Notes under the pieces: model-generated
The model's database searches: none
Told to the model about the DNA's origin: nothing
The model's input: the letters and a program-made list of their open reading frames with translations, nothing else
Origin: Azospirillum sp. B21
GTDB taxonomy: Bacteria; Pseudomonadota; Alphaproteobacteria; Azospirillales; Azospirillaceae
NCBI RefSeq assembly: GCF_008364825.1
Contig: NZ_VTTO01000007.1
Location: forward strand, 186,001-250,000
DNA: 64,000 bases
Direction of reading: 5' to 3'
Shown here: one piece after another, positions 32,928 to 41,839 of the stretch
Numbering within the stretch: position 1 is the first letter of the stretch
How the letters are laid out: every line of letters starts with the position of its first letter
Translations under genes and position numbers: made by a program

Positions 32928-34430
32928 ATGTCAGACGGTTTCATCGAACTCCGCGGCATCCGGAAGGTGTTTTCCGGCGTCGTCGCGCTGGACGCCATGT
33001 CCCTGGTCATCAAGCCCGGCGAGATCCATTGCCTGGCCGGAGAGAACGGGTCGGGCAAATCCACCGTCATCAAGATCATGTCCGGCGTCTACCAGCCGGA
33101 TGGCGGCGAAATCCTGATCGACGGCAAGCCGGTACCGGGCATGACGCCGATCGGCGCCATCGCCCACGGCGTCCAGGTCATCTATCAGGACTTCTCCCTG
33201 TTCGGGAACCTGACGGTCGCCGAGAATCTGGCGATGAACGTCCATCTCGGCGAGAAGCGGCGCCTGATGAACTGGCGGCGCACCCGCGCCATCGCCCGCG
33301 AGGCGGTCGACCGGCTGGGCGTGGAGCTGGATTTGGATGCGGAGGTCGCCTCGCTGCCGACCGCCGGCAAGCAGCTGGTCGCCATCGCCCGCGCCCTGAT
33401 GTCCGACGCCCGCCTGATCATCATGGACGAGCCGACCACGGCCTTGACCCGCAAGGAGGTCGAGACGCTGTTCCGCATCGTTCGCGACATCCAGGCGCGC
33501 GGCATCGCCATTCTGTTCGTCAGTCATAAGATGCGCGAGATGCTGGAGATCAGCGAGCGCATCACCGTCATCCGCAACGGCCGCAAGGTGGCGGAGGGGC
33601 CGACCGGCGACTTTGACGAGGCGCTGATCACCCGCCACATGACCGGCAGCGACATCCTGAGCGAACCCTATGTCTGGACCCCGCCCTCCGGCCCGCCACC
33701 GGTGCCGCGGCTGGAGATCCGCGGCCTGGCCGTGCCCGGCAAGTGCGAGGGGCTGAGTCTCGCCATCCGGCCGGGCGAGATCGTCGGGCTGTCGGGCCTG
33801 CTGGGCTCCGGCCGCACTGATCTGGCGCTGGCGCTGTTCGGCATGGTCCCGCGCTATGAGGGCGAAATCCTGATCGACGGCGCGCCGGTGCGGCTGCGCT
33901 CCACCCAGGAGGCCATCGAGGCCGGCATCGCCTATGTGCCGGAGGACCGGCTGACCGAAGGGCTGTTCCTGCCCCAGAGCATCAAGCGCAACATGCTCGC
34001 CACCTCCTACGAACGGCTGGCACGCAAGCTGGTGATCGACCGCGACCGGGCGGAGGAGATGACGCAGGGCATGGTCCGCGCCATGCAGATCGCCACCCCC
34101 ACCGCCGAAAAGCCGGTGATGCAGCTGTCGGGCGGCAACCAGCAGCGCGTGGTGCTGGCCCGCTGGCTGCTGACCGATGCCCGCGTGCTGATCCTCAACG
34201 GCCCGACCGTCGGCGTCGATGTCGGGTCCAAGGCGGAAATCCACGCCAAGATCCGGGAGCTGGCCCAGCATCACGGCCTTGCCGTCCTGATGATCTCCGA
34301 CGATGTGCCGGAGCTGGTGCAGAACTGCAACCGCATCGTGCTGATGCATCGCGGGCGCTTCATCGAGGATCTGCCCGCCGCCGACGTCACCGAAGAGACG
34401 GTCAGCGACCGGCTCAAGACCTTTACCTGA
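32928..34430 (+). CDS. Sugar ABC transporter duplicated ATPase (RbsA type)
   Basis: 500 residues with two nucleotide-binding halves. The first half is intact: Walker A GENGSGKST, signature-like LPTAGKQLVAIARALM, Walker B LIIMDEPTTALTRKE. In the second half Walker A is the usual degenerate LLGSGRTDLAL, the signature LSGGNQQRVVLARWLL is present, but Walker B reads VLILNGPTVGVDVG, with the usual D-E pair replaced by N-G. The second half therefore probably cannot hydrolyse ATP. Works with the two permeases downstream (11 bases to the first). Confidence 0.93.
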   Translation: MSDGFIELRGIRKVFSGVVALDAMSLVIKPGEIHCLAGENGSGKSTVIKIMSGVYQPDGGEILIDGKPVPGMTPIGAIAHGVQVIYQDFSLFGNLTVAENLAMNVHLGEKRRLMNWRRTRAIAREAVDRLGVELDLDAEVASLPTAGKQLVAIARALMSDARLIIMDEPTTALTRKEVETLFRIVRDIQARGIAILFVSHKMREMLEISERITVIRNGRKVAEGPTGDFDEALITRHMTGSDILSEPYVWTPPSGPPPVPRLEIRGLAVPGKCEGLSLAIRPGEIVGLSGLLGSGRTDLALALFGMVPRYEGEILIDGAPVRLRSTQEAIEAGIAYVPEDRLTEGLFLPQSIKRNMLATSYERLARKLVIDRDRAEEMTQGMVRAMQIATPTAEKPVMQLSGGNQQRVVLARWLLTDARVLILNGPTVGVDVGSKAEIHAKIRELAQHHGLAVLMISDDVPELVQNCNRIVLMHRGRFIEDLPAADVTEETVSDRLKTFT

Positions 34431-34441
34431 GGGAGGAACCG

Positions 34442-35419
34442 ATGGCCCTGCTCCGCCGGTCGGAAACGGTCATCGCGGGCATCCTGCTGCTCGCCATGGT
34501 CCTCATCGGCACGATCAACCCTGCCTTCTGGCAGCTCGACAACCTGTTCAGCCTGATGCGCAGCAACGTCATCATCGGCATCATGGCCCTGGGCGTGCTG
34601 CTGGTGCTGATCTCCGGCGGCATCGACGTGTCCTTCCCGGCCTTCGCCGTCGCCGCCATGTATCTGACGATCAAGGGCATGCTGGCGCTGGGATACAACG
34701 GCGTCGTGCTGCCGCTGCTGGCCGCCACCATCATGGGGCTGCTGTTCGGCGCGGTGAACGGCTTCTTCGTCTACAAATTCCGCATGATCCCGCTGATCGT
34801 GACGCTGGGCACCAGCGCCATGGTGCGCGGCTTCCTGCTGGGCGTCGTCGGCACCAGCATGATCAACATCAACAAGATGCCGACCGCGCTGATCGACTTC
34901 GCCCGCACCGACGTGATCAGCGTGACCAAGGCCGACGGCACCACCTACGGCCTGACGGCGATGGTGCTGATCTATGTGGGGCTGGCGGTCGCCATGCATC
35001 TGGTGCTGCGCTACACCATGATCGGCCGCAGCGCCTATGCGCTGGGCGGCGATCCGGAGGCGGCGCGGCGCGCCGGATTCGACCTGCGCAAGACCATCTT
35101 CTTCATCTATTGCGTCGCCGGTGCGCTGGCCGGTTTCGCCGGGCTTCTGCACAGCGGCATGATCTGGCTGGCCAACCCGCGCGACTTCGTCGGTCTTGAA
35201 CTGGACGTGATCGCCGCGGTGGTGCTGGGCGGGGCGTCGATCTTCGGCGGGCGGGGCAGCGTTCTCGGCACCATGCTCGGCGTCTTCATGCTGGTGATGG
35301 TCAAAAACAGCCTGATCATCATGAGAGTGGACACCACCTGGCAGCTCGTCGTCGTGGGGTCGATCGTCATCGTCGCGACCGCCCTGTCGGCTTGGCGCGA
35401 CCGTCGCCGGACGGCGTGA
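34442..35419 (+). CDS. Sugar ABC transporter permease (RbsC type), first
   Basis: 325 residues, about eight to ten membrane helices. RbsC-type stretches are LLVLISGGIDVSFPAFAVAAMY, TLGTSAMVRGFLLG and LDVIAAVVLGGASIFGGRGS, the last being the ATPase-contact loop. Strong GAGGGAGGAACCG ribosome site. Two permease genes follow one another, so the transporter is probably a heterodimer, as in the AI-2 and rhamnose systems. Confidence 0.93.
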   Translation: MALLRRSETVIAGILLLAMVLIGTINPAFWQLDNLFSLMRSNVIIGIMALGVLLVLISGGIDVSFPAFAVAAMYLTIKGMLALGYNGVVLPLLAATIMGLLFGAVNGFFVYKFRMIPLIVTLGTSAMVRGFLLGVVGTSMININKMPTALIDFARTDVISVTKADGTTYGLTAMVLIYVGLAVAMHLVLRYTMIGRSAYALGGDPEAARRAGFDLRKTIFFIYCVAGALAGFAGLLHSGMIWLANPRDFVGLELDVIAAVVLGGASIFGGRGSVLGTMLGVFMLVMVKNSLIIMRVDTTWQLVVVGSIVIVATALSAWRDRRRTA

Positions 35420-35430
35420 GGAGGCGGATC

Positions 35431-36423
35431 ATGAAGGCACAGATGAACATCCGCAGTCTGGTCAACCGCGACAACAACATCGTCCAGCTTCTGGTGATGA
35501 CGGTGCTGATCTTCGCCGTGATGACGGCGCTCAGCCCCGACAAGTTCCTGCGCTACTATAATTTCGAATCCATCACCTACATCTTCCCCGAGCTTGGCCT
35601 GCTCTCCATCGCCATGATGATCGCCATGCTGACCGGCGGCATCGATTTGTCAGTCGTCGGGGTCGCCAATTTGTCGGGCATCCTGGCCGGCGTGCTGTTC
35701 CACAAGCTGGCGGGGGCGGCCGGCATCGCCGACACCGGCATCCTGACCGTCCTGCTGGGCGGCGTCATCGCGCTCGGCACCGGGCTGGTGGCGGGGACGG
35801 TGAATGGGCTGTTGATCACCCGGATGGGCATTACGCCGATCCTGGCGACGCTGGGAACGGGGCAGGTCTTCACCGGGCTCGCCATCGTGCTGACCGGCGG
35901 GCCGGCCATCGTCGGCTTTCCCACCGCCTGGGCCTTCCTCGGCAACGGCAAGATCCTGGGGCTGGCGACGCCCTTCGTGCTGTTCGCGGTCATCGCCGCC
36001 TTGATCGCCTTCGTGCTGACCCGCACCGCCTTCGGCATCAACCTGATGCTGATCGGCACCAACCCGAAGGCGGCGCTGTTCGCCGGGCTGAAGCGGGAGC
36101 GCATGGTGCTCTACAGCTACATGCTGACCGGCGTGCTGGCGTCGGTCGCCGGGATCATCCTGTCGGGGCGGACCAACGCGGCGAAGTCGGACTACGGCAA
36201 CTCCTATCTCCTGCAGGCGGTGCTGATCGCCGTGCTGGGCGGCACCAATCCGGCCGGCGGGCGCGGCACGGTTCTGGGCATCACCATCGCCGTGGCGGCC
36301 CTGATGCTGCTGTCGAGCGGCTTCCAGATCCTGCGCTTCTCAAACCACCTGATCGACTTCATCTGGGGCGCGTTCCTGCTGCTGGTCATCGTGATCAACG
36401 CCTACAAGAACCGCACCCGTTAG
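35431..36423 (+). CDS. Sugar ABC transporter permease (RbsC type), second
   Basis: 330 residues. Same family as the preceding permease: MIAMLTGGIDLSVVGVANLSG, ATLGTGQVFTGLAIVLTGGP and AVLGGTNPAGGRGTVLGI. ATG 35431 has GAGGAGGCGGATC in front and lies 11 bases after the first permease stop; the longer in-frame start would overlap that gene. Confidence 0.93.
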   Translation: MKAQMNIRSLVNRDNNIVQLLVMTVLIFAVMTALSPDKFLRYYNFESITYIFPELGLLSIAMMIAMLTGGIDLSVVGVANLSGILAGVLFHKLAGAAGIADTGILTVLLGGVIALGTGLVAGTVNGLLITRMGITPILATLGTGQVFTGLAIVLTGGPAIVGFPTAWAFLGNGKILGLATPFVLFAVIAALIAFVLTRTAFGINLMLIGTNPKAALFAGLKRERMVLYSYMLTGVLASVAGIILSGRTNAAKSDYGNSYLLQAVLIAVLGGTNPAGGRGTVLGITIAVAALMLLSSGFQILRFSNHLIDFIWGAFLLLVIVINAYKNRTR

Positions 36424-36446
36424 CCCGCTTCTTCGGGGGACCTGCC

Positions 36447-37532
36447 ATGAACGTCCGGACCGCGATCCATTTCCGCAAGAGCTTCTTCGGCGAGGCGGAG
36501 CGCCCGATCGCCGAGGCGCACGGCATGACCGCCAGCCTGTTCCGCTACGACAGCGGGATCGAGGCGGTGCGGCTGTCCAACCGCCGCGGCCATCTGGTGG
36601 TGCTGCCCTATTACGGCCAGATGGTGTGGGATGCCGTGTTCGACGGCGTCGACCTGACCATGGCGAACATGTTCGACATGCCGCGCCCGGCCAGCGAGAT
36701 CGTCGGCACATACGGCTGCTTCGCCTTCCATTCCGGGCTGCTGCGCAACGGCTGCCCCGGCCCGCAGGACAGCCACCTCCTGCATGGCGAGATGCCTTGC
36801 GCGCCGATGGACGCCGCCGGGTTGGAGGTGGGGGATGACGACGAAGGCCCCTACATGGCGGTGACGGGCCTGCGCGAATATGTGATGGGATTCGGCGCCC
36901 ATTACGCCGCCCGCCCGCGCGTGGTGCTGCGCCCCGGCTCCGCCCTGTTCGACATCAGGATGGAGGTGGAAAACCTGTCGGGTGCCGCCATGGATCTGAT
37001 GTACATGTGCCACGTCAACTTCGCCTTCGCCGAGGGCGCGCGCATCGTCCAGCCCGCTCCCTTCACGCCGGAGGCGACGGCGGTGCGCACCGCGGTGCCG
37101 GCCCATGTGCCGCGCAGCCCCGCCTATGACGCGCTGCTGTCCGACCTCGCCCGCGATCCGGCGGTGATGGAGGTGCTGGACGAGCCCGAGCGCTACGACC
37201 CGGAGCAGGTCTTCTACATCCGCGGCCTGCGCACCGACGAGGAGGGCGGCACCGCGGTGATGATGCGGCGGCGGGAGGGCGACGCCTTCCACATCGCCTA
37301 CAGCACGCGGGAGTTCCCCAAGACGGTGCGCTGGGTGCTGGTCAACAGCGACCAGAAGGTCTGCGCCTTCGCCCTGCCCTCCACCTGCGAACCGGAGGGC
37401 TACAATGCGGAGGCGATGAAGGGCAACGTCCAGAAACTGGCGGGCGGCGAGACGCGGCGCTTTTCCGTCCGGCTGGGCTACCTGACCGCCGACGAGGCCG
37501 AAGCCGAGGAATGCGCCATCCGGGCGCTGTGA
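36447..37532 (+). CDS. DUF4432 family, aldose 1-epimerase-like protein
   Basis: 361 residues. The beta-rich fold of galactose-mutarotase-like proteins is indicated by IEAVRLSNRRGHLVVLPYYGQMVWDA-type start, LLHGEMPCAPMD with a histidine, and a MYMCHVNFAFAEGA histidine segment typical of the active site. DUF4432 proteins occur in sugar operons and are thought to interconvert anomers of the imported sugar before phosphorylation. Position between importer and kinase genes fits that. Catalysis is not proven from the sequence. Confidence 0.8.
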   Translation: MNVRTAIHFRKSFFGEAERPIAEAHGMTASLFRYDSGIEAVRLSNRRGHLVVLPYYGQMVWDAVFDGVDLTMANMFDMPRPASEIVGTYGCFAFHSGLLRNGCPGPQDSHLLHGEMPCAPMDAAGLEVGDDDEGPYMAVTGLREYVMGFGAHYAARPRVVLRPGSALFDIRMEVENLSGAAMDLMYMCHVNFAFAEGARIVQPAPFTPEATAVRTAVPAHVPRSPAYDALLSDLARDPAVMEVLDEPERYDPEQVFYIRGLRTDEEGGTAVMMRRREGDAFHIAYSTREFPKTVRWVLVNSDQKVCAFALPSTCEPEGYNAEAMKGNVQKLAGGETRRFSVRLGYLTADEAEAEECAIRAL

Positions 37533-37561
37533 TTTAGGGCGCTGTGAGAGGAGATACGAAG

Positions 37562-38485
37562 ATGGGCAAGATCGCCGTGGTCGGCAGCAACATGGTCGAC
37601 CTGATCACCTACACCGCCCGGATGCCCGGCCCCGGCGAAACCATCGAAGCGCCGCGCTTCGAAATGGGCTGCGGCGGCAAGGGCGCCAACCAGGCCATCG
37701 CCGCCGCCCGGCTGGGCGCGGAGGTGATGATGGTCACCAAGGTCGGCGACGACATCTTCGCCGACAACACCATCCGCAACTTCGAGGCGTCGGGCATCGA
37801 CACCCGCTATGTCGAGCGGGTGCCCGGCACCTCCAGCGGCGTCGCCCCGATCTTCGTCGAGCCGTCGGGCGAGAACAGCATCCTGATCATCAAGGGCGCC
37901 AACGCCCTGCTGTCGCCGGCCGACGTCGACCGCGCTGCCAAGGATCTGAAGGGCTGCGACCTGATCGTCATGCAGCTGGAAGTCCCGCTGGAGACGATCT
38001 ACCACACCATCGAATTCGGTGCCCGCCACGGCATTGAAACCCTGCTGAATCCGGCTCCCGCCCCTGCCGATCTCGACCCGAAGCGCATCGAGCAGGTGAC
38101 CTTCCTGGTGCCGAACCAAACGGAACTGGCGACCATCTCCGGCTTGGCGGTGAATTCAGAGGCGGAGGCCGAAACGGCGGCGCGCTCCCTGATCGACCGC
38201 GGCATCCGCACGGTGATCGTCACGCTGGGCGCGCGCGGTGCCCTGCTGGTGACGAAGGGGGAGGACACGCGGCGGATCGAGCCGGTGCGGGTCACGCCGG
38301 TGGACACCACCGGGGCCGGCGACGCCTTCATCGGCAGCTTCGCGCGCTATTATGTGGAAAACCGCGATCTCGACGCGGCACTGCACATGGCGGTGCGCTA
38401 TGCCGCCGACAGCATCACCCGGCCGGGCACCCAGAAATCCTATGCCAGCCGCGAGGCGTTCGAGGCCTTCTGCGCGAGCCTGTAG
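37562..38485 (+). CDS. PfkB-family sugar kinase, ribokinase/deoxyribokinase-like
   Basis: 307 residues. PfkB signatures: GCGGKGANQAIAAARLG near residue 40 and DTTGAGDAFIGSFARYY near residue 250, the latter with the catalytic aspartate. Length and VGSNMVDLITYT start match ribokinases. With deoC in the same operon, phosphorylation of 2-deoxyribose to 2-deoxyribose 5-phosphate is likely, though ribose is also possible. ATG 37562 has a GAGAGGAG ribosome site. Confidence 0.9.
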   Translation: MGKIAVVGSNMVDLITYTARMPGPGETIEAPRFEMGCGGKGANQAIAAARLGAEVMMVTKVGDDIFADNTIRNFEASGIDTRYVERVPGTSSGVAPIFVEPSGENSILIIKGANALLSPADVDRAAKDLKGCDLIVMQLEVPLETIYHTIEFGARHGIETLLNPAPAPADLDPKRIEQVTFLVPNQTELATISGLAVNSEAEAETAARSLIDRGIRTVIVTLGARGALLVTKGEDTRRIEPVRVTPVDTTGAGDAFIGSFARYYVENRDLDAALHMAVRYAADSITRPGTQKSYASREAFEAFCASL

Positions 38486-38543
38486 CTTTTTGATTTTCCG
38501 TGCGACTCACGCTTCAGACGATTCCGTCTGAAGCGATCGCACT
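38484..38543 (-). repeat. 60-bp palindromic repeat, copy B
   Basis: Read on the minus strand it aligns over 60 positions with the copy at 56891-56950. It folds as an outer stem GTGCGA/TCGCAC and an inner stem TTCAGACG/CGTCTGAA around a GAAT loop. Base changes between the copies are compensatory in both stems. It begins at the ribokinase stop and fills the gap before the FGGY kinase. Confidence 0.8.
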
Positions 38544-38568
38544 GCAAGCGTCGGACGGAGGACATGCC

Positions 38569-40209
38569 ATGACGCGCGCCGTGATCGGGGTGGATGTGGG
38601 GACCGGCAGCGCCCGCGCCGGCATCTTCGACCTTGCCGGCCGGCGGCTGGCCGCCGCATCGCGCCCGATCCGGATGTGGAAGCCCGATCCGGACTGGGCG
38701 GAGCAGTCCTCCGACGACATCTGGACCGCGGTCTGCGCTGCTGTGCGCGAGGCTATGGAGGCTTGCGGCGAACGGCCGGAGGTGGTCGGTATCGGCTTCG
38801 ACGCCACTTGCTCGCTGGTGGTGCTGGACGCCGCCGGACGGCCGGTAACGGTCGATCCGGCTGGGGACGACGCCCGCAACGTCATCGTCTGGATGGACCA
38901 CCGCGCCATCGACCAGACCGACCGGATCAATGCTGGCGGCCATGAGGTGCTGCGCTATGTCGGTGGCCGGCTGTCGCCGGAAATGCAGACGCCCAAGCTG
39001 CTGTGGCTGAAGGAGAACCTTCCGCAAAGCTGGAGCCGCGCCGCCCATTTCTTCGACCTGCCGGATTTCCTGACTTGGAGGGCGACTGGATCGACGCGGC
39101 GGTCGCTGTGCTCACTGGTGTGCAAATGGACCTATCTGGGCCATGAGGGACGGTGGGACGATTCCTATTTCCGCGCCATCGGGCTGGGCGATCTGGTGGA
39201 TGAGGGTCATGCGCGCATCGGCACCGATGTGGGCGCGGTCGGCAGCGCCATCGGCGGCGGCCTGACCGTGGATGCGGCGCGCGAACTTGGCCTGACGCCG
39301 GGCATCGCGGTCGGCACCTCCATGATCGACGCCCATGCCGGCGGGATCGGCGTCATCGGCGCCCCTGTATCCGCCGGTGAGGTCATCGACTACGACCGGC
39401 GGCTGGCGCTGATCGGCGGCACATCGAGCTGTCACATGGTGATGAGCCCGGCGGCGCCGCGCTTCATCCCCGGCGTCTGGGGACCCTACCACTCCGCCAT
39501 GCTGCCGGGGCTCTGGCTGAACGAGGGTGGGCAGTCGGCGACCGGCGCGCTAATCGACCATGTGGTGCAGAGCCATCCCCACCATGCCGATCTTGCCGCC
39601 GAAGCCAGCCGCCGCGGCACGACTGTCTACCAGCTGCTGAACGAAGAATTGGCCGCGCTGGCCGAGCGCAGCGGCGGGCCGATGGCGATGCTGACCCGCG
39701 ACCTGCATGTGCTGCCCGACTTCCACGGCAACCGCTCGCCGCGGGCGGATGCGAGCCTGCGCGGCTCCATCAGCGGGCTTCGCCTGTCCGACGGGCTGGA
39801 AGACTTGGCCCTGCTCTATCTGGCGACGGTGCAGTCGGTGGCCTACGGCACCCGTCACATCGTCGGGGCGATGAACGACACCGGCTACACCATCGACACC
39901 ATCCTTGCCTGCGGCGGCGGCACCAAGAATCCGGTGTTCCTGGAGGCACATGCCGACGCCACCGGCTGCACCCTTGTCCTGCCGGAGGAACCGGAGGCGG
40001 TGCTTCTGGGCTCCGCTGTTCTGGGGGCCGTCGCGGCGGGCGCCTTCCCCGACATCGCCGCCGGCATGGCCGGCATGGCCCGCGCCGGCCGCAGCATCGC
40101 GCCGGCCGAAGGGCGTTTGCGCGCCTACCACGACGCCAAATACAGCGTCTTCCTGCGACTTCACGACGACCAGATGGTCTATCGCGCTCTGATGGCCGGA
40201 GCCGGCTGA
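38569..40209 (+). CDS. FGGY-family carbohydrate kinase, D-ribulokinase-like
   Basis: 546 residues, the long FGGY form. N-terminal phosphate-binding GVDVGTGSARAGIFDLAG, VIVWMDHRAIDQTDRIN with the active-site WMDxR segment, MIDAHAGGIGV (catalytic aspartate region) and the C-terminal GGGTKNPVFLEAHADATGC. Members of this subgroup phosphorylate D-ribulose or related pentuloses/pentitols. Its presence beside a ribokinase suggests the operon handles two sugars or a sugar and its keto form. ATG 38569 has CGGAGGACA upstream. Confidence 0.88.
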   Translation: MTRAVIGVDVGTGSARAGIFDLAGRRLAAASRPIRMWKPDPDWAEQSSDDIWTAVCAAVREAMEACGERPEVVGIGFDATCSLVVLDAAGRPVTVDPAGDDARNVIVWMDHRAIDQTDRINAGGHEVLRYVGGRLSPEMQTPKLLWLKENLPQSWSRAAHFFDLPDFLTWRATGSTRRSLCSLVCKWTYLGHEGRWDDSYFRAIGLGDLVDEGHARIGTDVGAVGSAIGGGLTVDAARELGLTPGIAVGTSMIDAHAGGIGVIGAPVSAGEVIDYDRRLALIGGTSSCHMVMSPAAPRFIPGVWGPYHSAMLPGLWLNEGGQSATGALIDHVVQSHPHHADLAAEASRRGTTVYQLLNEELAALAERSGGPMAMLTRDLHVLPDFHGNRSPRADASLRGSISGLRLSDGLEDLALLYLATVQSVAYGTRHIVGAMNDTGYTIDTILACGGGTKNPVFLEAHADATGCTLVLPEEPEAVLLGSAVLGAVAAGAFPDIAAGMAGMARAGRSIAPAEGRLRAYHDAKYSVFLRLHDDQMVYRALMAGAG

Positions 40210-40648
40210 CCGCTCCGCCGCGCCACCGTACGTTCGACCTGCAGCCGCCCAAGATTTGGGCGGCCTGCCTGGAATGCATGTGCATGCGCGGATTTTGGGC
40301 ACTCCCATCCCCCTGATCTTCCGTGTGCCCACGTCCATGGACCGCGGGAACCGCTGCGTTCCGCCGGTTGCCCGGTCTGGCCCGTATTTTGCGACGCAGC
40401 GTGAATTCCTCCGATCGGGTCGGCAGGCAGGCCGATAATCGGGATTGACAGGGGGCGCCGGCCCTCGTTAACGTTGGGACAAGAATTAATTGGGCGAATA
40501 ATAAAATCGCCTAACCGTATGGAATACGGCGCATAAGCACCCCGAATGGGGGCAACCCCTGCGCGCGCCTTCGGGCTGGCCCGACACCCGCGCAGGCGTG
40601 GGATCACGACCAATTCCACACATTCCCCAAGGGACAGGAGGGTTAGAG
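40210..40648. other. Intergenic region before the LIV-type importer
   Basis: 439 bases without a gene. It holds a GC-rich hairpin just after the FGGY stop (CCGCCCAA near 40245 pairing with TTGGGCGG), a promoter candidate at 40445-40474, an operator-like AT-rich motif at 40485-40502 and a CCCCGAATGGGG hairpin near 40538. Confidence 0.6.
40445..40502 (+). promoter_or_regulatory. Promoter with operator-like motif for the LIV-type operon
   Basis: TTGACA (40445-40450) and TAACGT (40469-40474) are 18 bases apart. Directly downstream is ATTAATTGGGCG (40485-40496), part of the motif ATTAATYGGNCG that also occurs upstream of nicC and near the DUF6455 gene. Position right after the expected start site suits a repressor, perhaps the TetR protein encoded at 50010. 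Confidence 0.4.
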
Positions 40649-41800
40649 ATGTACCGCTATGTTCTGGGATGCGCGCTTGCGGCCGGTGTCGCCGCGTCCG
40701 GTATCGCCGCATCGGGTTCGGCCAACGCGCAGGACAGCGTGAAGATCGGCCTCGTCGAGCCGCTGACGGGATCCGTCGCCTATAACGGGAAGTCGGTGGT
40801 CGAGGGCGCCAAGCTGGCGGTCGAGCAGATCAACGCCAAGGGCGGCGTGCTCGGCAAGCCGGTGGAGCTGGTGATCGAGGACGGGCAATGCGCCCCGGCC
40901 AACTCGGTCAACGCGGTCGAGAAGCTGGTACAGAAGGACAAGGTGGCCGTCCTGGTCGGCGCCTTCTGCAGCTCCGCCACCGCGGCGATCATGCCGGTGG
41001 CGGCGAAGTACAAGATTCCGCTGGTGACCGGCGTGTCGTCGAGCGCCGCCCTGACCGAGCAGAACAATCCCTGGTTCTTCCGCGCCGCCGAAACCGATGC
41101 GCTGATGGCCAAGGCCTTCGCCAAGATCCTCGCCAACGATCTGAAGCTGAAATCCGTCGCCTATGTCGGCGTCAACGACGACTGGGGCCGCGGCGGGGTG
41201 GAGGAATTCTCCCGCGACCTGTCGGCGCTGGGTGTGAAGACGGCGCTGACCGAGTATTTCGACCATGGCTCCACCGATTTCTTCACCCTGCTGACCAAGC
41301 TGCGCGCCGCAAAGCCCGACGGCATCTTCGTCGCGGCGGAAACGCAGGACGGCTCCATCCTGGTCAAGCAGCTCCAGGAAATGGGGGTGCAGAGCAAGGT
41401 GTTCGGCGTCGGCTCCTGGGCGACCGCCGATTTCATCAACCTGACCGGCGACGCGGCCGAAGGCATCTATGCCGCCGTTCCCTATGTCTCCAGCGTCGAT
41501 ACCCCGCGCAACAACGAGTTCGTGAAGGCCTATGAGGCCAAGTACAAGGTGAAGCCCGGCAAGTACGGGGCGGCCGGCTACAACGCGCTGAACATCACCG
41601 CGCAGGCCATCGCCCAGGCCGGCAGCACCGATGCCGAGGCCATCCGCACGGCGTTGGGCAAGACCGACTACAAGGCGCCGAACGGCGAATACCGCTTCAC
41701 CGCCAAGGGCCAGGCCTATGGCTTCGACGCCGTGCTGGTCCGCATCGAAGGCGGCACGCCCAAGGTCGTCGCATCCTCCCCCGTCGAAGCGCCGCAGTAA
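40649..41800 (+). CDS. Branched-chain amino acid-type ABC binding protein (LivK/UrtA-like fold)
   Basis: 383 residues. Signal peptide at about 1-30 (ending SGSANAQD), then a Periplasmic-binding-6 domain: KIGLVEPLTGSVAYNGK, GAKLAVEQINAKGGVLGKPV and VGAFCSSATAAIMPVAAKY. Such proteins bind amino acids, urea, aromatic acids or other carboxylates. Linked here to the nicotinate pathway genes by proximity and a shared promoter motif, so a pyridine carboxylate is a candidate ligand. ATG 40649 has GGACAGGAGGG upstream. Confidence 0.92.
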   Translation: MYRYVLGCALAAGVAASGIAASGSANAQDSVKIGLVEPLTGSVAYNGKSVVEGAKLAVEQINAKGGVLGKPVELVIEDGQCAPANSVNAVEKLVQKDKVAVLVGAFCSSATAAIMPVAAKYKIPLVTGVSSSAALTEQNNPWFFRAAETDALMAKAFAKILANDLKLKSVAYVGVNDDWGRGGVEEFSRDLSALGVKTALTEYFDHGSTDFFTLLTKLRAAKPDGIFVAAETQDGSILVKQLQEMGVQSKVFGVGSWATADFINLTGDAAEGIYAAVPYVSSVDTPRNNEFVKAYEAKYKVKPGKYGAAGYNALNITAQAIAQAGSTDAEAIRTALGKTDYKAPNGEYRFTAKGQAYGFDAVLVRIEGGTPKVVASSPVEAPQ

Positions 41801-41839
41801 GCCGGCACGGCCCCACGCCACAGCGAGGCTGAGACTGCA

